Notes: generated by a model not told the origin, from the sequence alone. 64,000 nt of DNA from Brevibacillus laterosporus (GCA_007833815.1 CP033464.1:4520001-4584000); one strand, 5' to 3'. Positions 34,393-47,491 are shown, counted from the first letter of the stretch. Translations and numbers: made by a program.

Positions 34393-34495
34393 GGATACGG
34401 GAGCTTGGATTAAGCCAGGCTGAGAGGGTGGAGTACTCTGCTACCGACCGTGAAACCTGATCTGGATAATGCCAGCGTAGGAAACGATCCCATAC
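34393..34495 (+). promoter_or_regulatory. TPP (THI-box) riboswitch
   Basis: The aptamer landmarks are present in order: ACGGGAGC, GGCTGAGAGGGTGG, the ACCGACCGTGAAACCTGATC segment, CTGGATAATGCCAGCGTAG and GAAACGATCCC. CCATAC (34490) can pair with GTATGG (34529), giving an alternative fold before the terminator at 34539. Thiamine pyrophosphate binding should favour termination and shut off thiC. Confidence 0.95.
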
Positions 34496-34537
34496 GAATC
34501 TTTCGTTTATTTCAGCATGTTTGTTTTGTATGGATAA

Positions 34538-36397
<1,860 letters not shown>

Positions 36398-36446
36398 TCT
36401 AAATATAAAAGACATAGTAGTTATGAATTCTTATACGTGTAAAAAG

Positions 36447-36479
36447 AAAAAGGCTGCCGGATATTCCAGCAACCTTTTT
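36447..36479. terminator. Bidirectional terminator between thiC and pdhD
   Basis: AAAAAGGCTGCCGG and CCAGCAACCTTTTT pair with one mismatch, with A and T runs on both sides. Confidence 0.85.
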
Positions 36480-36500
36480 CTATATAGCCATTATATATTT

Positions 36501-37913
36501 TTACTTTACTACCACGTGAATCGGACGACCAAGCGCCAATTCTGCGGCTTCCAATGTTACTTCTCCCAAGGTTGGGTGAGCATGGATAGTTAGTTCGATA
36601 TCTTCTAATGTAGCACCCATTTCAATAGCCAAAGCTACTTCAGATACGATGTTAGAAGCATCTTCACCAACAAATTGTGCACCTAGAACTACACCTGTTT
36701 CTTTGTCAGCGATGATTTTTGCAAATCCTTCGCCTGCATTAACAGATAGAGCACGTCCGTTAGCAGCATAAGGGAAACGACCCACAACTACATCTAGACC
36801 TTGTTCTTTTGCTTCTTTTTCGGAGATACCAACGCTGGACATTTCTGGATCAGAGAATACAACGGAAGGAATGCACTTGTAATCCACTTCTGCCGCGTGT
36901 CCTGCGATTGCTTCAGCCGCCACTTTACCTTCATAAGAAGCTTTGTGAGCTAGAGCAAGACCTGGAACAATGTCACCAATCGCATAGATGCTTGGTACGC
37001 TTGTACGACCTTGTTTATCAACTTCGATCAGTCCGCGATCGTTCATTTTCACGCCGATTGCTTCAAGACCGATATCATTTGTGTTAGGCTTACGGCCAAC
37101 AGTAACTAGTACATAATCAGCTTCAAAGGACATTTCTTCGCCTTTTACTTCTGCTTTCACTACTACACCGTTTTCTGTTTCTTCCACACCTTTTGCAAGA
37201 GCTTTGGTATGAATTTTGACGTTATGCTTTTTCAGACGACGTTCTACTAGACGAGTCATGTCTTGTTCGAAACCTGGTAAAATATGGTCAGCACCTTCAA
37301 GGATTGTAAGTTCTGTACCAAATTTAGCAAGAACCGTACCTAGCTCAACACCAATGTATCCACCACCGATAACTACCATACGTTTAGGAAGTTCGCTAAG
37401 GCCTAATACCTCAGTAGAGGACAATACCCGCTTGCTCCATTTAAACGCTGGAAGTTCGAACGGACGGGAACCAGTTGCGATAATCGCATTGTTGAACTTA
37501 AATTTATGAGATTCATTTTCGTCATAAACGCTAATCTCATTTTCAGACAAGAAGAACGCTTCTCCAGAAACTAGACGTATTTTATTGCCTTTGAACAAAG
37601 AAGCAACGCCGCCAGTTAATTGTTTCACGATGCCACTTTTCCACTCTTGCACTTTAGCATAGTCAACTTTAACGTTATCCATGGTAATACCCATGGCCTC
37701 ACCATGTTGTGCATTTTCATAAACGTGAGAAGCATGGATAAGTGCTTTTGATGGGATACAACCCACGTTCAAGCATACGCCACCTACGTTACCACGTTCT
37801 ACTACAACCACGCTTTTCCCCATTTGAGCTGCGCGGATTGCTGCGACATAACCACCAGGACCTGCCCCAATGACTACTACATCAATTTCTTCTACGAATT
37901 CTCCTACTACCAT
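36501..37913 (-). CDS. pdhD: Dihydrolipoyl dehydrogenase (E3)
   Basis: 470 residues with the FAD site [20 protein letters not shown], the redox disulfide C47/C52 (GGVCLNVGC), the NAD site [13 protein letters not shown] and the C-terminal HAHPTLGE with the catalytic His-Glu. It reoxidises the lipoyl groups of E2, passing electrons to NAD. Last gene of the pdhABCD operon, four bases after pdhC. Confidence 0.97.
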   Translation of the reverse strand: MVVGEFVEEIDVVVIGAGPGGYVAAIRAAQMGKSVVVVERGNVGGVCLNVGCIPSKALIHASHVYENAQHGEAMGITMDNVKVDYAKVQEWKSGIVKQLTGGVASLFKGNKIRLVSGEAFFLSENEISVYDENESHKFKFNNAIIATGSRPFELPAFKWSKRVLSSTEVLGLSELPKRMVVIGGGYIGVELGTVLAKFGTELTILEGADHILPGFEQDMTRLVERRLKKHNVKIHTKALAKGVEETENGVVVKAEVKGEEMSFEADYVLVTVGRKPNTNDIGLEAIGVKMNDRGLIEVDKQGRTSVPSIYAIGDIVPGLALAHKASYEGKVAAEAIAGHAAEVDYKCIPSVVFSDPEMSSVGISEKEAKEQGLDVVVGRFPYAANGRALSVNAGEGFAKIIADKETGVVLGAQFVGEDASNIVSEVALAIEMGATLEDIELTIHAHPTLGEVTLEAAELALGRPIHVVVK

Positions 37914-37917
37914 CTTG

Positions 37918-39237
37918 TTATCCCTCCATGACCAATAGTGTTGGGTTCTCCAGAAGCTTCTTGATAAAGTTCATAAAACGTTGCGCTGGATCTCCATCGA
38001 TTAGACGGTGATCAAAGCTTAGAGACAACGCTAAAACTGGTGCAATAACAATCTCGCCGTTTTTCACTACTGGTTTTTCTTCAATGCGACCTACACCCAA
38101 AATGGCAACTTCAGGATGGTTGATCACTGGAGTGAAGAACATTCCACCAGCGGAACCGATGTTTGTGATGCTGAAAGTAGAACCTTTCATTTCATCGGCA
38201 GTTGCTTTACGATCACGAGCTTTACCAGCTAATTCGTTAATCTCAGCTGAGATTTCGAAGATGGATTTGCGATCTGCGCTTTTAACTACAGGTACGAGTA
38301 AGCCGTCTTCTGTAGATGTTGCAATACCAATGTTGTAGTACTTCTTGAAGATGATTTCTTGTGCTTCATCATCCATAGAAGTATTAAGGATTGGGAATTT
38401 TTTCAGACCAGCTACCACTGCTTTAACAATAAATGGAAGGTAAGTCAATTTAATTCCTTGTTCCATAGCTAGTGGTTTACCTTCTTTACGTAGGTTCACC
38501 AAGCCAGTAACGTCTACTTCGTCAAACAATGTAACATGTGGAGCTGTATATTTAGATTTAACCATTGCTTTAGAAATGGCTTTACGGATACCTTTCAAAG
38601 GTACGCGCTCTTCCAATTCGAAAGCTTGTGCTGCATAGTGTTGTGTAGGTGTAGCTGCTGCAGCTTGGGAAGTTTGAGCCACTTGAGGAGCTGCAGTTTC
38701 TTGAGCAGGTGCAGTAGCGCCTCCAGCAAGATAAGCATCTACATCAGCTTTTGTAATGCGACCAACTTTACCACCTGTACCTGGTACAAATGTCAAGTCG
38801 ATTTCTTTTTCACGAGCATATTTACGCACGGAAGGAGTAGCAAGCACATGCTTGCGATCAATTGATGCACCACCTTGAGCAACTGCTTGTGGAGCAGGAG
38901 CTGCCGCAGGTGCTTTAGTAGCTTCTTGAGTAGCAGGAGCTGGTGCTGCATGACTTTCGCCACCATGACCATGATCTTGACCTTCAGGTAATGCGCCTTC
39001 CACTTCAATAACACAAAGTGTGTCACCTAGCATGGAAACAGTGCCTTCGCTAACTGTAATCTCAAGAACTTTACCTGCTACAGGAGACGGTAGTTCTACC
39101 ATGGATTTATCGTTTTGTACTTCTAGGATAACTTGATCCTCTTCAATTGTATCTCCTACAGCAATATGCCACTTTGCAATTTCGCCTTCGTGGATACCTT
39201 CACCGGTTTCTGGCAGTTTAAATTCAAATCGTGCCAC
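37918..39237 (-). CDS. pdhC: Pyruvate dehydrogenase E2, dihydrolipoyl acetyltransferase
   Basis: GTG start after GGAGGG. 439 residues: one lipoyl domain (lipoylation site K44 in NDKSMVE), an Ala/Pro-rich linker, a peripheral subunit-binding domain ([20 protein letters not shown]), a second linker and the catalytic domain with [10 protein letters not shown]. It forms the core of the complex. One lipoyl domain is usual for Firmicutes E2. Confidence 0.97.
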   Translation of the reverse strand: MARFEFKLPETGEGIHEGEIAKWHIAVGDTIEEDQVILEVQNDKSMVELPSPVAGKVLEITVSEGTVSMLGDTLCVIEVEGALPEGQDHGHGGESHAAPAPATQEATKAPAAAPAPQAVAQGGASIDRKHVLATPSVRKYAREKEIDLTFVPGTGGKVGRITKADVDAYLAGGATAPAQETAAPQVAQTSQAAAATPTQHYAAQAFELEERVPLKGIRKAISKAMVKSKYTAPHVTLFDEVDVTGLVNLRKEGKPLAMEQGIKLTYLPFIVKAVVAGLKKFPILNTSMDDEAQEIIFKKYYNIGIATSTEDGLLVPVVKSADRKSIFEISAEINELAGKARDRKATADEMKGSTFSITNIGSAGGMFFTPVINHPEVAILGVGRIEEKPVVKNGEIVIAPVLALSLSFDHRLIDGDPAQRFMNFIKKLLENPTLLVMEG

Positions 39238-39269
39238 TATAATTCCCTCCTATCGGTTTCGAGAAAGAA

Positions 39270-39291
39270 GGCGGAAAGCTTACTTTCCGCC
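39270..39291 (-). promoter_or_regulatory. Hairpin between pdhB and pdhC
   Basis: GGCGGAAAG and CTTTCCGCC form a 9-bp perfect stem with a CTTA loop in the 70-base gap between pdhB and pdhC. On the minus strand TTCTTTCTC follows, too weak for full termination. It could protect an mRNA end or tune E1:E2 ratio. Confidence 0.55.
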
Positions 39292-39307
39292 GTTGATTAT
39301 ACGAATC

Positions 39308-40285
39308 TTAGAACTCCAATACGCGGTTCACGCCGTCAACAATACCTTTTACGTCAGGCAACCAAGCATCTTCTACTTGTGCAAAAGGGAACACGGAATC
39401 TGGAGGTGCGATACGAAGAACAGGCGCTTCTAGATGTAAGATAGCTTTTTCGTTGATTTGCGCGATGATTTCAGCAGCAACACCAGCGGTACGTTGAGCT
39501 TCTTGTACAACAATTGCACGATTTGTTTTTTGGACGGAAGCCAGAATAGTTTCCATATCTAATGGAGAAATCGTACGCAAGTCGATAACTTCAACGCTTT
39601 TCCCCTGTTTTTCCAATTCTTCAGCAGCCTTCATGCTAGTTTGTACCATTGCACCGTATGTGATGATGGTAACATCAGTACCTTCACGAACGATATTGGC
39701 TTTACCCAATGGAATAGTGTACTCGCCTTCTGGTACTTCTTGACGGAAAGAACGATATAGTTTCATATGCTCAAGGAAGATAACCGGATCGTTATCACGG
39801 ATCGCGGAAATCAAAAGGCCTTTTGCATCGTAAGGGTTAGAAGGAATTACTACTTTCACACCTGGTGTTTGAAGGAAAATACCTTCTAGAGAGTCAGAGT
39901 GCAACTCAGGTGTTTTTACGCCACCACCAAAAGGAGAGCGGAATACGATCGGGCTAGTGAATTTTCCACCAGAACGGAAACGCATACGAGCAGCTTGAGT
40001 TGTAATCGCATCAATTGTTTCAAAAACGAAACCAAAGAACTGGATCTCAACAACTGGACGGAATCCGTTTACCCCAAGACCTACTGCCAATCCACCAAAA
40101 CCAGATTCAGCTAGAGGCGTATCAAATACGCGATCTTCGCCAAACTCTTTTTGCAGATTTTCTGTTGCACGGAATACACCACCATTGTTACCCACGTCTT
40201 CCCCAAATACTAGAACTTGAGGGTCGCGTGCCAATTCAATACGCATTGCATCTGTAATGGCTTGAATCATTGTCAAATTTGCCAT
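39308..40285 (-). CDS. pdhB: Pyruvate dehydrogenase E1 beta subunit
   Basis: 325 residues with the transketolase-like core: [17 protein letters not shown]-type start (here [17 protein letters not shown]), [32 protein letters not shown] and [11 protein letters not shown]. With E1 alpha it decarboxylates pyruvate using thiamine diphosphate. It lies three bases after pdhA, so the two are probably translationally coupled. Confidence 0.97.
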   Translation of the reverse strand: MANLTMIQAITDAMRIELARDPQVLVFGEDVGNNGGVFRATENLQKEFGEDRVFDTPLAESGFGGLAVGLGVNGFRPVVEIQFFGFVFETIDAITTQAARMRFRSGGKFTSPIVFRSPFGGGVKTPELHSDSLEGIFLQTPGVKVVIPSNPYDAKGLLISAIRDNDPVIFLEHMKLYRSFRQEVPEGEYTIPLGKANIVREGTDVTIITYGAMVQTSMKAAEELEKQGKSVEVIDLRTISPLDMETILASVQKTNRAIVVQEAQRTAGVAAEIIAQINEKAILHLEAPVLRIAPPDSVFPFAQVEDAWLPDVKGIVDGVNRVLEF

Positions 40286-40288
40286 GGC

Positions 40289-41374
<1,086 letters not shown>

Positions 41375-41638
41375 TTAGCTCACCTCATTAACGGAGTTTT
41401 TGTTTGGAGTAAAATTACATTTTTTAGAAGATACAGAAGCCCTGTATACGCGAACTATATAAAAGTTATTTTAACTGTTATATTTCAGTTCATGACTCTG
41501 TTTTTTGTGTTATAATATAGTCATTACAGGGTTTTACTTGTTCCTGTTATTATCAATGATAAGTTCTGTATCATTTTTTTGCAAGTCTTTAATTAAATTT
41601 TTTTAAACTGAGAACAATTGTCGGGAGGTCTCCATTCG

Positions 41639-42373
41639 ATGTCAGACATTCTAAAACGAACCATCATCAAAGAAGAACTTACCAGTAGCTACCTAGATGC
41701 TCCGCGTCAAGTGAAAGTGTATTTACCACCGGGCTACAACGACATGCTCTCCTACCCGGTCATCTACTGTCAGGATGGAAACGAGTTCTTTACAATGGGT
41801 CGAATTGCTACAATCGCTAATCGCCTTATTCTTGAAGAAGGCATGGAGCCTATGATTATTGTCGGTGTCTCGAACGAGCGTAGTAAACGCACCAGCGAAT
41901 ACTCACATGTAGGTGAAAGAAACCCTGGGTACAAACGATTCTTCGCAGAGGAACTTGTCCCTTATATTGAAGAAAAATATCCAATCCGCCAAGATACGGA
42001 TAGCCGGATTCTAGCTGGTGACTCTTTAGGTGGTACAGTCTCTTTCCATTTAGCCCTTGATTACCCTCATCTGTTCCATAAAATAATTTCTTTATCAGGT
42101 GCGTTCTTTGATGCCTCCATTGTTGAAGCAGAAAAGACAACTGATTTATCCTGGATGCATATGTGGATGATTGTTGGTTTGGAAGAGTTGCAAGTAGAAA
42201 CCAGTACAGGTACTTACGATTTCTTGGATTACAACCAGCGAATGAAGACTGTTCTTGAACAAAAGCAAGCACGTATTGCCTACATTGAAGATCATGGTGA
42301 TCATGTCTGGGGATTCTGGCAACGTGTATTACCCGATGCATTAAAATATTTCTTCCCCATCACAGGTCTGTAA
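41639..42373 (+). CDS. Alpha/beta-hydrolase esterase (esterase D / Fes-like family)
   Basis: The ATG at 41639 follows GGGAGG; the TTG at 41618 precedes that site. 244 residues with VYLPPGYNDMLSYPVIYCQD, the nucleophile elbow GDSLGG, and a late His (EDHGDHVWGFW), matching the putative esterase family that includes enterobactin and S-formylglutathione esterases. Cytoplasmic, no signal peptide. Substrate cannot be told. Divergent from pdhA. Confidence 0.85.
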   Translation: MSDILKRTIIKEELTSSYLDAPRQVKVYLPPGYNDMLSYPVIYCQDGNEFFTMGRIATIANRLILEEGMEPMIIVGVSNERSKRTSEYSHVGERNPGYKRFFAEELVPYIEEKYPIRQDTDSRILAGDSLGGTVSFHLALDYPHLFHKIISLSGAFFDASIVEAEKTTDLSWMHMWMIVGLEELQVETSTGTYDFLDYNQRMKTVLEQKQARIAYIEDHGDHVWGFWQRVLPDALKYFFPITGL

Positions 42374-42381
42374 ACTACGTC

Positions 42382-42401
42382 AGGGGGTGTCTTAGCCCCC
42401 T
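42382..42401 (+). terminator. Terminator of esterase gene
   Basis: AGGGGG and CCCCCT pair around an 8-base loop; only a short T-rich stretch follows. Confidence 0.6.
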
Positions 42402-42480
42402 ATTCCTTCAAAAAAGAAGATGTATTTATCGTATAATAGCTTGATACGTGATGGTTTTTAGGTCCCTTTTAGCACAATTG

Positions 42481-42517
42481 AAAACAGAACTAACAAGATA
42501 GCGATAGTTCTGTTTTT
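42481..42517. terminator. Bidirectional terminator
   Basis: AAAACAGAACTA and TAGTTCTGTTTT pair perfectly; T-run on the plus strand, A-run on the left. It probably ends the small minus-strand gene at 42547. Confidence 0.85.
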
Positions 42518-42546
42518 CAGGTTTCTGATTGTTACCGCTTTCATTT

Positions 42547-42738
42547 TTACAATCCGTTAATCTCCTTGATATTTTCATACATGTATGTTCGCCCATCAGA
42601 TAAAAGAATCCCCTCATGCGTCACTTCAGAAATTTCACCGGCCACTTGTTGACTGTCTAATAATACAATATTGACAAGTTTACTTACTTCCCGATTCATT
42701 TGTTCTTGAACCTTCATAATATCTTCTCGTGAAATCAC
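42547..42738 (-). CDS. Small conserved-looking protein, Sm-like fold possible
   Basis: GTG start 4 bases after GAGGTGG. 63 residues: a short helix (EDIMKVQEQMNREVSKLVNI) then strands VLLDSQQVAGEISEVTHEGI, LLSDGRTYMYENIKEI, an order seen in small Sm-like beta barrels. No known signature is certain. Stands alone with its own terminator. Confidence 0.5.
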   Translation of the reverse strand: MISREDIMKVQEQMNREVSKLVNIVLLDSQQVAGEISEVTHEGILLSDGRTYMYENIKEINGL

Positions 42739-43110
42739 GTAACCACCTCAGTTTATAATTTCCTATCTTCTAGTATGACAAACAGAGCTACCATTTAATC
42801 GCATGACAAAGAACTACTTCCACCATATTTTCGCTTAGAGAACTCTCCTATTACTTTACCTCAACAACAGACAAATTGACCCCTCTTATTTTATTCAGAC
42901 GCGAGAAATATCAAAAGAATACACAATTTAGACAAGGTGAAATTTAATTTATTTTCAATAAAAATGTGATTATGGTACTTCTTGGCTCTACCAGATAATT
43001 TTGGCTGTTGATTATATTTACAAAGTCAGCTTTCTCATGTCCTAACATAAACAAAGTCTTAGTTTTACCCTATTCATCTCAACCAAATATTTTACATGTT
43101 ATGATGGTAT
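42739..43110. other. Intergenic region without recognisable features
   Basis: About 370 AT-rich bases between the small gene and the tRNA terminator. All frames are closed or lack ribosome sites, and no hairpin with a T-run is seen. Confidence 0.5.
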
Positions 43111-43144
43111 AAAAAAAGCACCGTGACCAACAGTCAAGGTGCTT
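43111..43144 (-). terminator. Terminator of tRNA operon
   Basis: On the minus strand AAGCACCTTGAC pairs with GTCACGGTGCTT, followed by TTTTTTT. Confidence 0.85.
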
Positions 43145-43156
43145 ACCTAACAAATA

Positions 43157-43241
43157 TGGTGGGGAGAGACGGATTCGAACCGCCGAACCCGGAGGGAGCA
43201 GATTTACAGTCTGCCGTGTTTAGCCACTTCACTATCTCCCC
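43157..43241 (-). tRNA. tRNA-Tyr (anticodon GTA)
   Basis: 85 bases including an encoded CCA. Acceptor stem GGGGAGA/TCTCCCC, anticodon arm CAGACTGTAAATCTG, a long variable arm as usual for tRNA-Tyr, and the T arm GGTTCGAATCC. Second gene of a two-tRNA unit. Confidence 0.97.
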
Positions 43242-43246
43242 ATAAA

Positions 43247-43322
43247 TGGTGCCGGCGATAGGACTTGAACCCACAACCCCCTGATTACAAGTCAGGTGCT
43301 CTACCAATTGAGCTACACCGGC
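43247..43322 (-). tRNA. tRNA-Thr (anticodon TGT)
   Basis: 76 bases including an encoded CCA. Acceptor GCCGGTG/CGCCGGC (one G-U), anticodon arm CTGACTTGTAATCAG, T arm GGTTCAAGTCC. Five bases upstream of tRNA-Tyr on the minus strand. Confidence 0.97.
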
Positions 43323-43472
43323 ATGTCTAGTAGCAACTACTCATTTGCTTGACAACAAGAATGAGTATATCATGAACCTTTTTGATATTCAATACCCTTT
43401 TGCAAAAAATTTCAAAGTCGTATTTCTTCTCAAAACGGGACAAACTATTTGTTGTAAAGGGGGCTTTTCTCC

Positions 43473-43625
43473 ATGAATTATGATCCACATCGACATGTAG
43501 AACCTAGTGAATTATTTTTTGTTGATGAGCATGAATTGTCTTATCCTTCTCGTGAAGAAGATGCATTTACTGATGCATATTTATCTTCGCTTGGATGGTA
43601 CGATTGGCCTGGAGCATTTTATTAG
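43473..43625 (+). CDS. Small acidic protein, unknown
   Basis: ATG after AAAGGGGG. 50 residues, strongly acidic and aromatic (HVEPSELFFVDEHELSYPSR, SSLGWYDWPGAFY). No membrane segment. A GGGTTGCCA/TGGCAACCC hairpin follows at 43639. Family not recognised; convergent context with tRNAs on the other strand upstream. Confidence 0.5.
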   Translation: MNYDPHRHVEPSELFFVDEHELSYPSREEDAFTDAYLSSLGWYDWPGAFY

Positions 43626-43638
43626 GGATAGCTAGTTT

Positions 43639-43667
43639 GGGTTGCCAGTTTCGTTTCTTGGCAACCC
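43639..43667 (+). terminator. Hairpin after small acidic gene
   Basis: GGGTTGCCA and TGGCAACCC form a 9-bp perfect stem; no T-run follows, so termination may be weak. Confidence 0.5.
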
Positions 43668-43834
43668 ACTATCCACATCTACCTTGTAAGACGACCCTAA
43701 GCTTCTTTCTCCTATCTATTTTCGCTTTTCTTCCTTTTTTATTATTATGTTTACTTATAAGTGCGTAAGAGGTTTGCCACAAGGAAGGGAAGTTTGTTAT
43801 GATGAACTCATCCTAACAAGGTAAGGAGTCTTCG

Positions 43835-44140
43835 ATGATGAAAGCAAAAATTACTCGTAATGCCGCAAAAAAAATTAATGAAATTATGGCTCAAGAAACA
43901 GATAAAGACTTAAAACTTCGTGTATATATCACGCACAAACATGGTACACACGCTCATTATGGCATGACATTGGACAAACCTTCAGAGCAGGATACCGTTG
44001 TTTCTACTGATAAAGAAATTGATGTCCTCTTGCAAACGTCCGAAGAACTACTGGATGGAGTCGTAGTAGATTATCTGTATGTTCCAGAAGAAGGTTTTGT
44101 GGTGACCAATCCAAGCAAAGGCAACACAGGGGATCACTAA
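43835..44140 (+). CDS. HesB/IscA-like protein without cysteines
   Basis: 101 residues with the HesB-like fold pattern: ITRNAAKKINEIMAQE, LKLRVYITHKHGTHAHYGMT and a C-terminal GVVVDYLYVPEEGFVVTNP. True IscA/SufA proteins carry three conserved cysteines that hold iron-sulfur clusters; none is present here, while His residues cluster at HKHGTHAH. It belongs to the cysteine-poor HesB-like group of Firmicutes with unknown role. Possible metal binding by histidines is inference. Confidence 0.75.
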   Translation: MMKAKITRNAAKKINEIMAQETDKDLKLRVYITHKHGTHAHYGMTLDKPSEQDTVVSTDKEIDVLLQTSEELLDGVVVDYLYVPEEGFVVTNPSKGNTGDH

Positions 44141-44205
44141 TCTCTATTGCTTAGCTTACCTTGATTGTACATGTAACACTCTACATAAGGCTTTGCATTT
44201 AAAAG

Positions 44206-44236
44206 AAACCACGAAGAACATCACTCTTCGTGGTTT
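44206..44236 (+). terminator. Terminator of HesB-like gene
   Basis: AAACCACGAAGA and TCTTCGTGGTTT form a 12-bp perfect stem followed by TCTATT. It lies 28 bases before the OsmC gene start. Confidence 0.8.
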
Positions 44237-44264
44237 TCTATTACCCAGAATAGGAGGAATCATC

Positions 44265-44651
44265 GTGCAATTTAACCAAATCAATCAAACATTGCAAACA
44301 ACATTCCCCTTTGGAACTCTAACCATCTCTAGTAACCGTCATGAAGGCTTTAAACCTATCGATTTGCTAGTTTCTGCAATTGCAGGATGTAGCCAAATTG
44401 TCTTTACCCGAATATTAGAAAAACAACGTATCCAATATGATTCGCTTACTCTTCAAATAGATGCGGTTCAAAGCGAAGATGGTGCTAATCCCTTGACTAA
44501 GGTGAGCCTATTATACACCATTACAGGCTCTGATCTTGTATTGGAAAAGCTAGAAAAGGCGTTGCGCTTGGTACCATCTAACTGCACCATTATGCAGTCG
44601 CTTCATCCAAATATCGAAGTAATAGAACAAGTGGTAATTACGAGGACATAG
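44265..44651 (+). CDS. OsmC-family protein
   Basis: The GTG at 44265 follows AGGAGG; the frame from 44193 runs through a terminator and is shortened. 128 residues with GFKPIDLLVSAIAGCSQIVF and a late SNCTIMQ: the two cysteines of OsmC/Ohr peroxidases are in place. It may reduce organic hydroperoxides or belong to the YhfA-like branch. Confidence 0.8.
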   Translation: MQFNQINQTLQTTFPFGTLTISSNRHEGFKPIDLLVSAIAGCSQIVFTRILEKQRIQYDSLTLQIDAVQSEDGANPLTKVSLLYTITGSDLVLEKLEKALRLVPSNCTIMQSLHPNIEVIEQVVITRT

Positions 44652-44667
44652 GCAGATATGACCAAAA

Positions 44668-44746
44668 CAAAAACCATGATCGCTTTTATCCAGAAACTGA
44701 TTGACTCAAACAACTGTTCCAAACTGGATAGCGCTCATGGTTTTTT
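44668..44746 (-). terminator. Long terminator hairpin between osmC-like and helD
   Basis: AAAAACCATGA and TCATGGTTTTT are reinforced by inner pairs (CGC/GCG, ATCCAG/CTGGAT) around a loop of about 30 bases. T-runs on both strands make it bidirectional. Confidence 0.75.
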
Positions 44747-44801
44747 CATGTATGTTTACAACATTTTTATAAACGACTGTATTAATCCTGTACTATTTTT
44801 A

Positions 44802-47045
44802 TCAAATCGCTTGTATAACATGATCTTTTGCACGTAACCATGAGGACACCTTAGCTTCCCCTTGAATATACAACAAAAGTTGATGCACAGGACGTGACAT
44901 GGTTACATACAGTAGCTTGGCATCCATAACATTATCTCTGTAATGTTCATTATCTACGTCTAGCACAATTACTACGTCAAATTGCAATCCTTTAGTCAAA
45001 TAAGCAGGAAGAACTGTTACACCACCAGGAAATTCCTTATCTTTCACGCCTAAAAGATGAAGTTCAAGCCCTTTTTCCTTTAGCGCCTTGGCAACTTTTT
45101 TGCTCTCTTGAATTGTTTTGGTCACAATGGCCACCGTTTGATGACCAAAGTCCAGAGACTTTTCAATGCGTGTCTTTATATCATCTAGCATATTACTCCG
45201 TTTATTTGCCCGCAAAAACAAAGGCTCGTCACCATGACGCAAGACTGGTTTTGCCTCAGTAATCTCAGGTAAATGAGTTCCTTCCAGGACAACGTTGGAC
45301 CAATTCATAATTTCAATGGTCGAACGATAGCTTTGCTCTAATGTAAAAAAGTCCGTTTTCTTTTTAAAGATATTCCTAATAACTGGTTGCCAGCTATCCA
45401 ACCCTCGGTAGGCATGAATACCTTGAGCCAAATCCCCTACAATAGTCATTGACTCATTTTTGGTGTGCAAAGATAGTACAAAAATCTCTAAATAACTCAA
45501 ATCTTGCGCTTCATCAATAACCGTATGATCGAAAGGCGCTTCCTTACCGCTTCCTTCTAGTAGATGACGCATATATAAAATAGGCGCAAGGTCTTCTGCT
45601 TCTATACGTTCTTCGTCCAAAAATGATTTTGATGTATCCACAACATCTTGCAACACTTCATCCGAAATTTGTTCACTTGTAAGGTTGCGCAATAGTTCCC
45701 AATCTCCAAATAGCTGCGTGTACACAGTAAAAGGATCTATATTTGGCCACTTCCCCAAATACAAGACAAGCAATTCATCGATCTTTTTCTCAAAACGCAG
45801 TAAACTTGGCTTATCTAAATCAATTTTTGCTTCACGTAAATGGGTAAATAATTGTTGAGTCATGTGTTGTTTTACATACTTAGTTAACGCTTCTAATCGA
45901 CGGCGATATGGTAAATGAGCAAACTCATCTATAAACAACTGGCGGATTTCTTCTTTTTTCATTTCAAAAACATGCTTTGTCTTATTATAAATAAATCGCA
46001 AATCCTTATATGCAATCAGTTCATTTAACAAATAATCCATATACTGATCTAGCATATTACGACAGTGAAGTGAACCTTTAAATGACATCCGATGCCAAGT
46101 TTTGCGTTGTTCTGTTTGTTTGTTAGCATCATCTTCAAAGAAGAGTAATAAGGGCTTGCTTGGGTCAAGTATACGCCATCCTTTTGGCAAGAGTACCTTT
46201 ACCTGTTTAGCTGCCCACTCCGTGAAGGTTGCTTGTTGTACATCTTCCACGCCTAATTCGGGCAATACATCGGCAATATACGTTAAGAACAGCTTATTTG
46301 GTGCAAATACCATAAATTTCCTAGAAGCAATCAAATGCTGATAGTTATAGATCAAATATGAGAGTCGATGTAAGGCAATCGTAGTCTTTCCGCTTCCCGC
46401 TACCCCTTGTACAACAATGGCCCTATCTTTTTCTGCACGAATGATATCATTCTGTTCGGTTTGAATTGTGGCAACGATATCTTTTAATCGACTATCGTTA
46501 TTTTGATTCAGACTAGAAGCTAAAAATTCGTCAATATATCCTTCTTCCAGAAAGTCTTCTGGAGTTCCAATTTCGCGGTGAATGGTCTCTTTTAAGGCAC
46601 CGTCATATATTCCTGTAATTTGAGCGTCTTCTATTGCAAAATTACGTTTTAGCTTTACTTCTCCCCGTACAATCCCCTGTAGTGTTCGGTAAAAAGCCTC
46701 CTTGCTCTCACCACTGTAGTAAAGACTAGCAATGGGTGCACGCCAATCTACTACAACACTGTCCATCGTGTCGCGTTCTACGACCCCACGTTTTCCAATG
46801 TATACGGAATCCAATTCATATGTTTCCTCTTTCATGAAATCTACCCGACCAAAATAAGGCTTTTTCACAGTGCTTTCTAGATGAAAGAGGTCCCTTGCTT
46901 TCGAAGAATTCACTACTTGTTTGACATAATCGTCAGTCGCCTCTCGCAAATCTTCCCGGAGTTGTCCGATCTCTTTTTCAATGGTATGTACCGTTTTATC
47001 TAGTCGGCCTTGTTCTTCCTCATATGCAGGATGATGAATGGTCAC
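44802..47045 (-). CDS. helD: HelD-type ATPase, RNA polymerase recycling factor
   Basis: 747 residues. The N-terminus is a long coiled coil (YEEEQGRLDKTVHTIEKEIG) as in B. subtilis HelD, followed by VDWRAPIASLYYSG, a Walker A (GVAGSGKTTIALHRLSYL), DEAQDLSYLE (motif II) and late UvrD-like motifs (LTKGLQFDVVIVLD, LYVTMSRPVHQLLLY). HelD releases stalled RNA polymerase from DNA using ATP. Stands alone. Confidence 0.92.
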   Translation of the reverse strand: MTIHHPAYEEEQGRLDKTVHTIEKEIGQLREDLREATDDYVKQVVNSSKARDLFHLESTVKKPYFGRVDFMKEETYELDSVYIGKRGVVERDTMDSVVVDWRAPIASLYYSGESKEAFYRTLQGIVRGEVKLKRNFAIEDAQITGIYDGALKETIHREIGTPEDFLEEGYIDEFLASSLNQNNDSRLKDIVATIQTEQNDIIRAEKDRAIVVQGVAGSGKTTIALHRLSYLIYNYQHLIASRKFMVFAPNKLFLTYIADVLPELGVEDVQQATFTEWAAKQVKVLLPKGWRILDPSKPLLLFFEDDANKQTEQRKTWHRMSFKGSLHCRNMLDQYMDYLLNELIAYKDLRFIYNKTKHVFEMKKEEIRQLFIDEFAHLPYRRRLEALTKYVKQHMTQQLFTHLREAKIDLDKPSLLRFEKKIDELLVLYLGKWPNIDPFTVYTQLFGDWELLRNLTSEQISDEVLQDVVDTSKSFLDEERIEAEDLAPILYMRHLLEGSGKEAPFDHTVIDEAQDLSYLEIFVLSLHTKNESMTIVGDLAQGIHAYRGLDSWQPVIRNIFKKKTDFFTLEQSYRSTIEIMNWSNVVLEGTHLPEITEAKPVLRHGDEPLFLRANKRSNMLDDIKTRIEKSLDFGHQTVAIVTKTIQESKKVAKALKEKGLELHLLGVKDKEFPGGVTVLPAYLTKGLQFDVVIVLDVDNEHYRDNVMDAKLLYVTMSRPVHQLLLYIQGEAKVSSWLRAKDHVIQAI

Positions 47046-47122
47046 ATGTCCAACCTCCTTTTCATCAAACGAATATTTATCTTATCAAAACTAATTGGTA
47101 AATCCAAGGGAAATGTTGAGCG

Positions 47123-47491
47123 TCATAGATGTACCCCAACAAACATTCCTAATGCGGCAGATGAAATTCCCAAAGAATAACTGACAAATAGGTATACTAC
47201 TCCTAACTGGTTACGCTTTTTTGTGAATAACGTATAGCTTTCCCATTTGCATGTAGAAAAGGTAGTGAAGGCTCCCATAAAACCTGTTCCCGCCACTACT
47301 AAAAAAAATGGAGCAAAAGAAGCACCTGTAATAACTCCCAATAAAAAAGATCCAAGAATATTGATGCAACAGGTTGCCAGCGGAAACATCCCTTGAAAAC
47401 GACCATTTATTAAATGACTCATTCCAAAACGCGCCATCGCCCCAAGGCACCCACCCAATGCTACTCCTATACTATTCAACAGCATCAGCAT
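47123..47491 (-). CDS. crcB: Fluoride channel subunit CrcB (second copy)
   Basis: 122 residues, four membrane helices, with GGCLGAMARFGM, NILGSFLLGV and GTGFMGAFTTFSTCKWE, the core of CrcB/Fluc. Its start overlaps the end of the first copy by 20 bases, the usual arrangement of paired subunits. Fluoride export protects enolase and other enzymes. Confidence 0.95.
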   Translation of the reverse strand: MLMLLNSIGVALGGCLGAMARFGMSHLINGRFQGMFPLATCCINILGSFLLGVITGASFAPFFLVVAGTGFMGAFTTFSTCKWESYTLFTKKRNQLGVVYLFVSYSLGISSAALGMFVGVHL

